From NCBI GenBank assembly GCA_900555195.1, contig USKC01000002.1, forward strand, positions 1 through 40,390: 40,390 nucleotides of DNA. The letters run 5' to 3'. The notes beneath the pieces were generated by a model, which worked only from the letters and a program-made list of their open reading frames with translations, made no database searches and had not been told where the DNA came from. This document shows, piece by piece, positions 10,607-17,888 of this stretch. This DNA comes from an uncultured Lachnospiraceae bacterium (GTDB taxonomy: Bacteria > Bacillota > Clostridia > Lachnospirales > Lachnospiraceae). The translations under genes and the position numbers were made by a program. The first letter of the stretch is position 1. Each line of letters begins with the position of its first letter.

Positions 10607-11362
10607 TTACCGCCTGCCCTTAAGCATCCCAAGGAGCCGCACCGCCCATCGTTTGCACAAGGCCGTCAGATACTCTGCAAGATTTCCTGCAAAACCGCGT
10701 TTTTTTACAGGAACCTCCATAAGCTGACCATATGAGAGGAACTGCGTCCCGTACCTTGCAAGCATTCTTTCATACCAGCCGATCTCTTCCTCGGTCATCT
10801 CATTCGCGTGAAGCACCAGCGTGGTGTACCCTTCTTTGGGCCCAAAGCTGGCGGATTTCTTTCGGGCGATCGGATAGAATATGAGCCCTTCCCTCTCATA
10901 GGGATACCTGCCGAACCCATCCGTCACAGCATGAAATCCGCATTCCCTAAGCGCCCGCAGCGTATTTCGGTCAAAAGAATGACCAGGGGCCATGAAAATA
11001 TCCGTACGGATCCCATTTTTTTCAAGCCTTCTGCGCCCGTCCTCGATGCATTTCTTCTGCTCTTCAAAGGAGAGCCCCGCAAATTCGGAAAAGCCGTTCA
11101 GAGGAAATACGCCAGCCCTCTGGGTTCGATACACATGTTTCCAGCCATGCTGGGCCATCACCCAGCCCTCCTTCTGAAGCCCGGCCAGATACTCCCAGAA
11201 ATCCGGACGCGCCGGGCCGCACTTCAAATGATCGTCCTGATTATCCGGCACCACGCCCAACAGAGGCTTTATCCCATATTGGTCAAACAGGGCCTTCAGA
11301 CGTTTGAATTTGTCCCAGTCCATATCCGCAGTGATATCATCCATCCGCAATGCAATCTTCAT
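10607..11362 (-). CDS. DUF2334-type polysaccharide deacetylase
   Basis: The 251-residue protein begins MKIALRMDDIT, giving the two metal-binding aspartates (D8 and D9), followed by a HGWKH motif (H72 and H76) and APGHSFD (125-131). These fit the NodB/DUF2334 deacetylase fold, which removes acetyl groups from N-acetylated sugars. There is no signal peptide or membrane segment, so it would act in the cytoplasm, perhaps on a nucleotide- or lipid-linked sugar, which is unusual for cell-wall deacetylases. It starts 10 bases after the formyltransferase stop. De-acetylation of a HexNAc and formylation could be consecutive steps (inference). Confidence 0.8.
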   Translation of the reverse strand: MKIALRMDDITADMDWDKFKRLKALFDQYGIKPLLGVVPDNQDDHLKCGPARPDFWEYLAGLQKEGWVMAQHGWKHVYRTQRAGVFPLNGFSEFAGLSFEEQKKCIEDGRRRLEKNGIRTDIFMAPGHSFDRNTLRALRECGFHAVTDGFGRYPYEREGLIFYPIARKKSASFGPKEGYTTLVLHANEMTEEEIGWYERMLARYGTQFLSYGQLMEVPVKKRGFAGNLAEYLTALCKRWAVRLLGMLKGRR

Positions 11363-11372
11363 TTTTTGCTAC

Positions 11373-12293
11373 CTATTCCAGCCTGTCTTTCGGCTGCAGC
11401 TTTCCATCATATTCATATTCTTCAATCAGAAGGGAACCGTCCACCGTGCGCACGATCAGCCTGCCGTCCAGCACGTCCACAATCTCCCCTGGCGCATACT
11501 CTGAAAAATCCAGCATCTGGTCAAAGGGATGGGCGCTCCAGACCGTCACTTTTTTCCCGCCGCAGAAAGCAAACGCCCCGGGGAAAGGCCGTGTCACTCC
11601 CCGGATCAGGTTATAAATATCCCTCGTTTTTCCGCCGAAATCAATTTTGCCATCCGCAGCCGTCCGCTTCGGATACCAGCCGTCCCTATCCCTGCTGTCC
11701 CTCCGTATGCAGATGCTTCCTTCCTGCCAGGCCGCAAGCAGCCTGCCAATGAGCCGTTTCGACACCAGAATGTTCTTGTACTGCAGGGTCCGGATGGTAT
11801 CGTGCGGATTGATCTCGAACATCTCATTGGCAAACACATTGGGGCTGTCCGCCTGGGCGTCGTACTGGAACAGGTTCAGCACGAACCGGGTATCCCCGTT
11901 GATCACCGACCAGTTCAGCGGGGAACGCCCTCTTCCGTATGGCAGATAGCCGCAGCTTCCATGAAACCCGAAGATTCCATGCTCGAACCGATCCAGCACA
12001 TCCTGCGGGATCAGCCTCTGCCAGCCCATGGAAATCCCGATTTCAAATTCATTTTCCGCAAAAAACCGTTTCGTTTCCTCATCCTTCAGCCCATAGGAAT
12101 GGGTCTCATATACCTGAATTCCATATTCCTGGGTAAGCCATCCAAGCCCCTGATAACCGGATACCTCATTGCCCGCCAGCACGTCCGGATGGATGGTCAC
12201 CACCAGATCCACCCTGCAGATCGTTTTCTGAATGAACTGCACGATTTCGGCAGTCGTATCCTTTACTCCAAAGACCACTACACCGTATTTCAT
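11373..12293 (-). CDS. Formyltransferase-family protein, probable sugar N-formyltransferase
   Basis: The 306-residue protein has a Formyl_trans_N-like domain (about 1-190) with HGSCGYLPYGRGRSPLNW (111-128) and a downstream aspartate in QADSP (D149), and a Formyl_trans_C-like tail (about 200-300). In methionyl-tRNA and sugar formyltransferases an Asn two positions before the His completes the active site; here that position is G109. Its place in a glycan cluster suggests formylation of a 4-amino sugar from 10-formyl-THF rather than of Met-tRNA. The ATG has GGGAG six bases upstream. A terminator-like hairpin lies between this gene and the epimerase gene before it. Confidence 0.75.
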   Translation of the reverse strand: MKYGVVVFGVKDTTAEIVQFIQKTICRVDLVVTIHPDVLAGNEVSGYQGLGWLTQEYGIQVYETHSYGLKDEETKRFFAENEFEIGISMGWQRLIPQDVLDRFEHGIFGFHGSCGYLPYGRGRSPLNWSVINGDTRFVLNLFQYDAQADSPNVFANEMFEINPHDTIRTLQYKNILVSKRLIGRLLAAWQEGSICIRRDSRDRDGWYPKRTAADGKIDFGGKTRDIYNLIRGVTRPFPGAFAFCGGKKVTVWSAHPFDQMLDFSEYAPGEIVDVLDGRLIVRTVDGSLLIEEYEYDGKLQPKDRLE

Positions 12294-12330
12294 TTCCTGC
12301 TCCCATCTGCGCCCTTTCGCATGTATGCTT

Positions 12331-12349
12331 AAAAAAGGGCGAAGCCCTT
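12331..12349 (-). terminator. Short terminator-like hairpin after the WbpP-like gene
   Basis: On the minus strand AAGGGC, a TTC loop and GCCCTT run directly into TTTT (12331-12336 are A on the plus strand). The stem is only six base pairs, so termination is probably partial. It could lower expression of the four downstream genes (formyltransferase, deacetylase and two glycosyltransferases). Confidence 0.6.
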
Positions 12350-12461
12350 CCCCCCGGATCGCTCATCCATACGGCCCAAAAGCCGCCTCGCCCGCAGCCC
12401 TCCTGCCGCAGTCATCCGGGACAGGGAACGGTTCCGCCCTCCTGCCATTTATCTGTAACAA

Positions 12462-12477
12462 TTCAGACAAGCCTGAA
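12462..12477. repeat. 16-base imperfect palindrome, copy 1
   Basis: The plus strand reads TTCAGACAAGCCTGAA. The outer TTCAG/CTGAA arms pair and the same motif, with one base changed, is found at 27004-27019. Flanking bases are also alike. It sits between genes, 9 bases beyond the stop of the WbpP-like gene. Confidence 0.6.
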
Positions 12478-12486
12478 CCGCCGCAT

Positions 12487-13464
12487 TTATTTCAGGTTTT
12501 CCTTGTACCAGTCAATCGCCAGCTGAATGCCGCTGGCAAAATCATAATCCGGATCATATCCCAGTTTCTGGCGCGCCTTCGTGATATCCGCGTTGGAATC
12601 ACGCACATCCCCTTTTCTGGGCGGCCCGAACTTGGGCTCGATCTCTTTACCCAGAGCCTTGCACAGATCATAATAGATATCAATCAGGAATTCTCTTCCT
12701 CCCGAGCCGATGTTATACGCTTCCCCGGCAGCGTCGCTGTCCGCCAGACAGGCCTTCAGATTCGCTTCAATCACGTTGTCAATATAGGTGAAGTCGCGTG
12801 ACTGCCTGCCGTCTCCATTGATGGTAGGAACTTCATCATGAAGGAGCTGCTTTAAGAACTTGGGGATAACCGCAGCATACATGCCGTCCGGATTCTGCCT
12901 ACGGCCGAATACGTTGAAATAACGCAGGCCATAAGTATCCAGGCCATACAGCTTCTTGTACAGCTTCCCGTATTCTTCATTCGTCCGTTTGGTCAGCGCA
13001 TAAGGGGAAAGCACTTCCCCTTCTATCCCTTCCTTCTTCGGAAGCGCCGGATGATCCCCATATACGGAAGAACTGGAAGCGTAGACGAATTTCTTCACGC
13101 CGCTCTCTCTGGCCGCTTCCATCATGTTCAGCGTGCCGCCGATGTTGTTCTGCTCATAGAAAATGGGCATTTCGATACTTCTGGGCACGCTTCCCCAGGC
13201 CGCCTGATTCAGAACATAATCCACTCCTTCACAGGCTCTGCGGCAGGTCTCCAGATCCTTGATATCCCCTTTCATAAAGGTATAGCCCGGTCTGTCCAGA
13301 AACAGTTCCACATTTTCCATCTTCCCGGTGGACAAATCATCCAGGCAGCGCACCTGATAGCCCATATCCAGAATTGCTTCACACAGGTTGGAACCGATGA
13401 ATCCGGCCCCGCCTGTCACCAAAAATACACTGTCTTTATCAAATTGCAAATGTTTATAACCCAT
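12487..13464 (-). CDS. UDP-N-acetylglucosamine 4-epimerase (WbpP/TviC-like)
   Basis: This extended SDR enzyme interconverts UDP-GlcNAc and UDP-GalNAc, or their uronic acids. It has 325 residues from the chosen start: an NAD-binding GGAGFIGSN (18-26), GSVPRS (91-96, typical of the WbpP/TviC group), SSSVYGDHP (131-139), the catalytic YALTK (Y155 and K159), YFNVFGRRQNPDG and SRDFTYIDN. The frame opens at 13506, but the ATG at 13464 follows GATGGGAG by six bases and gives the family start. It lies just downstream of the 6-dehydrogenase, the same pairing that makes UDP-GalNAcA in Pseudomonas O-antigen and Salmonella Vi antigen synthesis. Confidence 0.9.
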   Translation of the reverse strand: MGYKHLQFDKDSVFLVTGGAGFIGSNLCEAILDMGYQVRCLDDLSTGKMENVELFLDRPGYTFMKGDIKDLETCRRACEGVDYVLNQAAWGSVPRSIEMPIFYEQNNIGGTLNMMEAARESGVKKFVYASSSSVYGDHPALPKKEGIEGEVLSPYALTKRTNEEYGKLYKKLYGLDTYGLRYFNVFGRRQNPDGMYAAVIPKFLKQLLHDEVPTINGDGRQSRDFTYIDNVIEANLKACLADSDAAGEAYNIGSGGREFLIDIYYDLCKALGKEIEPKFGPPRKGDVRDSNADITKARQKLGYDPDYDFASGIQLAIDWYKENLK

Positions 13465-13548
13465 ACGAATCTCCCATCTTCTAACCGGCCTGCGCCGCCG
13501 TGCCATGCATTTCTGTCCGGCAGGGCAGGTTCCGCGGCTCTTTGCGCC

Positions 13549-14865
13549 CTACAGCCTCCAGTAGATATAATCCTCCGTCAGATACTCCTTCCGGTTCAGG
13601 ATGCCCTTGATGTCCACCAGAACTTTTTTCTGATTGCCTGCACGGAAGAAGCCGTCCACCGTCTTTCTGTCCAGATGGCTGAATTCTTCATGCGCTACTG
13701 CGATGACGAGCGCATCCACATCCTTCACCGCATCCCTGCTTTCAAGCGTGACGCCATACAGCCTGCCGGCCTCGTCCGCATCCGCCGTCTCATCCACGAT
13801 CACCGGACGGATGCCGTACTCTCCCAGTTCCTGAACGATATCGATGACCTTCGTGTTTCGGGTATCCGGACAGTTCTCCTTAAATGTAAATCCGAGAATG
13901 GCAACCTTTGCCGTCTTCACCTGAATATCCGCCTTGATCAGGTTCTTCACCACGTTCTCAGCCACATACTTGCCCATATCGTCGTTGATCCGCCGGCCGG
14001 CCAGAATGACCTGGGAATGATAGCCCATCATTTCCGCCTTATAGGTCAGATAGTAGGGATCCACGCCGATGCAGTGGCCGCCCACCAGACCGGGAAAGAA
14101 TTTCAGGAAATTCCACTTCGTCCCTGCCGCTTCCAGAACGGATTTGGTATCGATCCCCATCTTGTTGAAGATAATGGACAGTTCGTTCATAAAGGCAATA
14201 TTGATATCCCTCTGGCTGTTCTCAATTACCTTTGCCGCCTCAGCCACTTTGATGGATTCCGCCCGGTACACGCCCGCCTCCACCACAAGTTCATAGACCT
14301 TCGCAATCGTATCCAGCGTCTTTTCATCCATTCCGGATACAATCTTCACGATGGTCTCCAGGCGATGCACCTTGTCGCCCGGGTTGATGCGCTCCGGGGA
14401 GTAGCCCACCTTGAAATCCACGCCGCATTTCAGCCCGGATTCCGCCTCCATAATCGGCACGCAGACCTCTTCCGTCACGCCCGGATACACCGTGGATTCA
14501 AACACCACAATGCTGCCCTTCGTCAGATTCCGGCCCACCGTTCGGCTGGCGCCTTCCACCGGCGTCAGATCCGGCGTGCGGTCAGCGTTGACCGGCGTGG
14601 GAACCGCCACGATATGGAACTTGGCTTCCCTCAGTTTGGTTTCATCAGAGCTGAACTCCACATTGGCGTTTTTAATCACCTCATCCCCCACCTCACGAGT
14701 GGGATCAATGCCGGATTTGTACAGCTCCACCTTTTTTTCATTCAGGTCATAGCCGATTACCTGGATCTTCCTGCCGAACGCCACAGCAATCGGCATGCCC
14801 ACATAGCCAAGACCCACCAGGGAAAGCTTCTCTTCCCCGTTCACAAGCTTCTCATATAAACCCAT
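13549..14865 (-). CDS. UDP-N-acetyl-hexosamine 6-dehydrogenase (TviB/WbpO-like)
   Basis: This NAD-dependent four-electron oxidase converts UDP-GlcNAc or UDP-GalNAc to the 6-carboxylate. The 438-residue protein shows VGLGYVGMP (17-24), VAVPTPV (86-92), ESTVYPG (123-129), a lysine/asparagine helix (EAAKVIENSQRDINIA) and the catalytic cysteine in GGHCIGVDPYYL (C265). The IENSQRD form is typical of the HexNAc (TviB/WbpO) branch rather than UDP-glucose dehydrogenases. The frame opens at 14877, but the first ATG itself is part of the ribosome binding site ATGGAGAG, so the ATG at 14865 is chosen. With the WbpP-like epimerase it should produce UDP-GalNAcA, giving an acidic glycan. Confidence 0.9.
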   Translation of the reverse strand: MGLYEKLVNGEEKLSLVGLGYVGMPIAVAFGRKIQVIGYDLNEKKVELYKSGIDPTREVGDEVIKNANVEFSSDETKLREAKFHIVAVPTPVNADRTPDLTPVEGASRTVGRNLTKGSIVVFESTVYPGVTEEVCVPIMEAESGLKCGVDFKVGYSPERINPGDKVHRLETIVKIVSGMDEKTLDTIAKVYELVVEAGVYRAESIKVAEAAKVIENSQRDINIAFMNELSIIFNKMGIDTKSVLEAAGTKWNFLKFFPGLVGGHCIGVDPYYLTYKAEMMGYHSQVILAGRRINDDMGKYVAENVVKNLIKADIQVKTAKVAILGFTFKENCPDTRNTKVIDIVQELGEYGIRPVIVDETADADEAGRLYGVTLESRDAVKDVDALVIAVAHEEFSHLDRKTVDGFFRAGNQKKVLVDIKGILNRKEYLTEDYIYWRL

Positions 14866-14901
14866 GTTACTCTCCATTCCGGAGCGTCAGCGACGGAGGC
14901 G

Positions 14902-14929
14902 AAGAGAAATCGCGAATGCGAACTCTCTT
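14902..14929. repeat. Stem-loop in the 14.9-kb gap
   Basis: AAGAGA (14902-14907) pairs with TCTCTT (14924-14929), and an inner TCGC/GCGA stem closes a GAAT loop (14910-14921). Two mismatched bases lie on each side between the two stems. It is the last of three hairpins in minus-strand order. Confidence 0.6.
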
Positions 14930-14935
14930 ATGCGC

Positions 14936-14967
14936 AAAAACTATTTGTGGCGCTCCGACACAAATAG
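14936..14967 (-). terminator. Intrinsic terminator in the 14.9-kb gap
   Basis: On the minus strand CTATTTGTG, a nine-base loop and CACAAATAG form a 9-bp perfect stem (14967-14941) followed by five T (14936-14940 are A on the plus strand). The stem is AT-rich, so efficiency may be moderate. It lies 114 bases after the stop of the PglA-like gene. Confidence 0.6.
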
Positions 14968-14973
14968 CCGTCT

Positions 14974-15001
14974 GAACAATCCGCTGCCTGGCCGATTGTT
15001 C
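14974..15001. repeat. Stem-loop upstream of the terminator hairpin
   Basis: GAACAATC (14974-14981) and GATTGTTC (14994-15001) are exact reverse complements around a 12-base GC-rich loop. It is immediately adjacent to the terminator hairpin and may be part of the same structured element. Confidence 0.6.
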
Positions 15002-15081
15002 ATCCTCGTCTCACCTTCTGCGCCGCATCTTTCTTTCGTCAATCTATAAATTCATCGCTTCCGCAGCCAGCAAGCCTTATC

Positions 15082-16206
15082 CTATCGCTTTTTACGCTGC
15101 GAAACCGCGATTTCCAACTCTTCCATATAAGCGTCCACGACCAGCGTGCGGTCAAAGCGCTGCTCCACATATTCCCTGCCCCGCTCGCCCATACGGCGCC
15201 GCTCTTCATAGGACAGGGCCAGGAAACGTTCCAGCGCTTCCACAAGCCCTTCTGCGCTCTGCGCAGGAAAGGAGATACCGCTCACCCCGTCTTGAAAGGT
15301 ATCCAGGCAGCCTTCCACAGCGCTGGCCAGCACCGGTCTGGCCGTGGCCGCCGCTTCCAGCAGCACATTGGACATTCCTTCATGGTAGGAAGGATGCACC
15401 ACCGCCTGGCATTCCGCCAGGAAACGGGGCACGTCGTCACGATAACCATAATATCGCAGCGCCCCCGCCTTTTCCAGGGCCGCCACCTGGGGTTCATAGC
15501 GCGCCCGGCTTTCTTCCTCATAGGCGCCCAGCAGCCCGAATTCCACCTCCGGATGCTTCTCATGCACCCGCCCGGCCGCCTCCAGCAGTTCTTCGATCCC
15601 CTTATCCTTCATCAGCCGCATGATGGACAGAAACCGGACCGGCTGCGCTTCATCCGGATAGGCTGCCGCACAATGCTCCGACAGGTTCACCCCGGATCCA
15701 GGGATCACCCTGGTCTTTCCTGTGATACAGCCCCGTGACAAAAGATACGCACGATTTCCCTGATTCTGAAAAAATACGCAGGCAGCCTTCTTAAGCGCCG
15801 TCCTGTACATCATCAGGATCAGTTTCTGCAGCGGCCCTTCATGCTCCAGCGTGGTTCCCAGTCCCGTGATATTGGAAAGGCAGGGAATGCGTATAAGTCT
15901 GGCCGCCAGTCCTCCGTATATATTCGGCTTGATCGTATAGGTAAATACCGCCTCCGGACGGCGGGAACGCAGCAGGCCCAGATAGAAGCCAAACAGCTTC
16001 AGATCCTGAAAGGGATTCATCCCGCGCCGGTCAAAGGAGGTTGGAATTATCTCACATCCCAGCGCCCTTATCTTGTCCACATGTCCGGTATCCGGAACGG
16101 AGACCTGCACCTGATACCCCTTTTCCAAAAGCTTAAGCAGCACTTCCTTGCGAAAATCATACAGGCCGGAATCGCTGTTGGACAATATCAGTATGGAAGC
16201 CGCCAT
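15082..16206 (-). CDS. Glycosyltransferase family 4 (PglA-like)
   Basis: This 374-residue enzyme probably adds the second sugar to the undecaprenyl-linked primer. The acceptor half includes SDSGLYDFRKE (11-21), TYTIKPNIYGG (89-99) and NITGLGT (112-118), a pattern shared with PglA and other GalNAc/galactosyl transferases of lipid-linked glycans. The donor half has IPGSGV (168-173), IMRLMKDKG (195-203) and the EX7E motif (E276 and E284 in EGMSNVLLEA). The frame opens at 16233, but the ATG at 16206 follows GGAG, which is embedded in the last codons of the ATP-grasp gene, giving a 4-base gap and likely translational coupling. Confidence 0.88.
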   Translation of the reverse strand: MAASILILSNSDSGLYDFRKEVLLKLLEKGYQVQVSVPDTGHVDKIRALGCEIIPTSFDRRGMNPFQDLKLFGFYLGLLRSRRPEAVFTYTIKPNIYGGLAARLIRIPCLSNITGLGTTLEHEGPLQKLILMMYRTALKKAACVFFQNQGNRAYLLSRGCITGKTRVIPGSGVNLSEHCAAAYPDEAQPVRFLSIMRLMKDKGIEELLEAAGRVHEKHPEVEFGLLGAYEEESRARYEPQVAALEKAGALRYYGYRDDVPRFLAECQAVVHPSYHEGMSNVLLEAAATARPVLASAVEGCLDTFQDGVSGISFPAQSAEGLVEALERFLALSYEERRRMGERGREYVEQRFDRTLVVDAYMEELEIAVSQRKKR

Positions 16207-16210
16207 CGTC

Positions 16211-17203
16211 TCACTCCTGCTTCTGTCCGGCATCCGGACCGGACATTCTTCTTATCATGATCTCATTGTACTTCATCATGCAGATTCCTTCCTCATAGTC
16301 CCCGATCCGCACCTCATTCGGAAGTCCCTCCAGATTCCTGATGACCTGGGCAGGCATATTCACTCCGCATTCATAAGCATGCGGATAGCCTCCGCCGAAG
16401 CGGGGATTTACTTCGGAAACATAGTATTCGGAACCGCACCGGAAGAGATCTATGTCAATCATACCACAAAATCCCATGGATTCAACGAAATTTTTTATGA
16501 AGGCAAACAGTCTTTCGTCTTTTACCGATACGGACTTATCCGTCTCCCCGGCGCGCATTTTCAGCTTTTCCTTCACAAAAATGGAAGTCACGCACCCGGT
16601 CAGCATATCCACATACACATCTGCCCCATATTCCGTCCCATCCATATATTCCTGGATCATCATCCCTTCCTGCCTGGAGCATAAGAAACGTACCTCTTCC
16701 AGGCTGGACGCCTGGCAGATTCCGATGCTGGCGCTGCCTTTGGACGGCTTGACAAAAACAGGATAGCGCATCTGCCCCTCTTCCACCGCCTTTGCGAAGG
16801 CATCCACATCCATGTAGCAGCGGCCCGTCGGGATCCCGAGCTGGCACAACTTCTCATACATCCGATACTTATCAAAGGAAATTTCCACCGCTTCCAGCTC
16901 AGAGATGATGGGGGTCGTCCCCACTGCCAGAAATTCTTCCCGGTGTTTGGCCAGGAGGGTGAGTTCCGGATCGATCAGGGAAAATACACCTGCAATTTCC
17001 TTTTCCCGGCAGATCGAAAGGATCCGCTCCAGATATCCGGGTTCCGTAATGCGGGGAACGAGGATGGCTTCGTCCGCCTCATACAGGGCAGGGGCCAGGT
17101 CGCTGCAGTCCGTGGCATAGACCTTTCCCCATCCCGCCAGTTCTTTTTTAAAGTACTGCACCACCTTATTCCGTGTACCCGCACTTAAAATCAAAATATT
17201 CAT
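16211..17203 (-). CDS. ATP-grasp family ligase (CarB-like)
   Basis: The 330-residue protein has a pre-ATP-grasp domain (about 1-105), then the ATP-grasp fold with PVFVKPSKGSASIGI (148-162), an MIQEYMDG hinge (182-189) and the metal-binding DIDLF...SEVNPRFGGGYPHAYECG stretch (E264 and N266). Such enzymes join a carboxylate to an amine or other nucleophile using ATP. In a surface-glycan cluster that makes a uronic acid and amino sugars, it could attach an amino acid or form an amide on a sugar precursor (inference). It lies between the initiating transferase and the first GT4 gene. The ATG has GCAGATGGGAG six bases upstream. The substrate is unknown. Confidence 0.8.
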   Translation of the reverse strand: MNILILSAGTRNKVVQYFKKELAGWGKVYATDCSDLAPALYEADEAILVPRITEPGYLERILSICREKEIAGVFSLIDPELTLLAKHREEFLAVGTTPIISELEAVEISFDKYRMYEKLCQLGIPTGRCYMDVDAFAKAVEEGQMRYPVFVKPSKGSASIGICQASSLEEVRFLCSRQEGMMIQEYMDGTEYGADVYVDMLTGCVTSIFVKEKLKMRAGETDKSVSVKDERLFAFIKNFVESMGFCGMIDIDLFRCGSEYYVSEVNPRFGGGYPHAYECGVNMPAQVIRNLEGLPNEVRIGDYEEGICMMKYNEIMIRRMSGPDAGQKQE

Positions 17204-17242
17204 TCCATGCTCCCATCTGCCTATACAAATCAGACCTTCTTT

Positions 17243-17875
17243 TCAGACCTTCTTTCCGGCTCTCTCAGCCCGGATCTGGGCCAGGTTTCCTTCCGATACG
17301 GCCGTATCCTCCGCCACTTCGGAACGCTTGAAGACCACGGCCACCGTCATGAACAGCACCTTCAGATCCATCCGGAAGGAAAGATTTCTCACATACTCCA
17401 CATCCTTGGCCAGACGCTTGTCCCAGTCCAGATAATTGCGGCCGGACACCTGGGCCAGCCCCGTCAGGCCGGGACGCACCGTATGCCGCAGCCGTTCTTC
17501 TTCCGTATACCAGGGAAGATAGGATACCAGCAGGGGCCTGGGGCCGATGATGCTCATATCCCCTTTCCAGATGTTGAACAGCTCCGGCAGTTCATCCAGG
17601 CTGGTGGAGCGCAGAAGCTTCCCGAACTTGGTGAGCCGCTCACTGTCCGGCAGAAGCTCTCCCGACGCATCCCGTGCATCCGTCATGGTGCGGAACTTGC
17701 ACAGGGTGAAAATTTTCTCATGCAGCCCCGGCCTTTCCTGATGGAACAGCACCGGGCTGCCCAATTTGATGCGCACCAGAATGGCCGTCACGAGAAAAAC
17801 CGGGCTTAAGAGCACGATCGCCACGCTCGAAAGGAGCAGATCCAAGAAACGTTTCCCTATTTTACGGTAAATCAT
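17243..17875 (-). CDS. Initiating undecaprenyl-phosphate sugar transferase (PglC-like)
   Basis: This monotopic membrane phosphoglycosyl transferase starts the glycan by moving a phosphosugar from a UDP-sugar to undecaprenyl phosphate. The 210 residues correspond to the small PglC/WcaJ catalytic core without the extra N-terminal helices: a re-entrant hydrophobic helix at 8-36, FKxRTM-like CKFRTM (59-64), the catalytic Asp-Glu dyad in SLDELPEL (D94 and E95), GDMSIIGPRP (105-114) and RPGLTGLAQVSGRN. The frame opens at 17920, but the ATG at 17875 follows AAAGGGGAG, partly overlapping the stop region of the upstream aminotransferase gene. Next to PglE- and PglF-like genes, its donor is probably an N-modified 4-amino-4,6-dideoxy-HexNAc. 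Confidence 0.92.
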   Translation of the reverse strand: MIYRKIGKRFLDLLLSSVAIVLLSPVFLVTAILVRIKLGSPVLFHQERPGLHEKIFTLCKFRTMTDARDASGELLPDSERLTKFGKLLRSTSLDELPELFNIWKGDMSIIGPRPLLVSYLPWYTEEERLRHTVRPGLTGLAQVSGRNYLDWDKRLAKDVEYVRNLSFRMDLKVLFMTVAVVFKRSEVAEDTAVSEGNLAQIRAERAGKKV

Positions 17876-17888
17876 CGGCTTCTCCCCT

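Larger units (their letters stand above)
12294..12486 (-). other. Intergenic gap between the epimerase and formyltransferase genes
   Basis: The 193-base gap holds a palindrome (12462-12477) that also occurs at 27004-27019, GC-rich sequence, a short terminator-like hairpin (12331-12349) and the ribosome binding region of the formyltransferase gene. I see no small gene and no convincing promoter. The downstream genes may therefore depend on read-through. Confidence 0.5.
14866..15081 (-). other. Structured gap between the PglA-like and TviB-like genes
   Basis: The 216-base gap contains three successive stem-loops (14902-14929, 14941-14967 and 14974-15001) and no credible gene. The middle one has a T run after it on the minus strand. 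I see no good promoter downstream of it. The density of perfect short stems suggests a small dispersed structured repeat, but no second copy is present in the window. Confidence 0.6.

Noticed and set aside
17230..17255. Tandem 13-base duplication (TCAGACCTTCTTT twice) across the stop of the PglC-like gene
   Set aside because: The duplication is real but short; the second stop is out of the gene and it looks like simple slippage with no functional hint.
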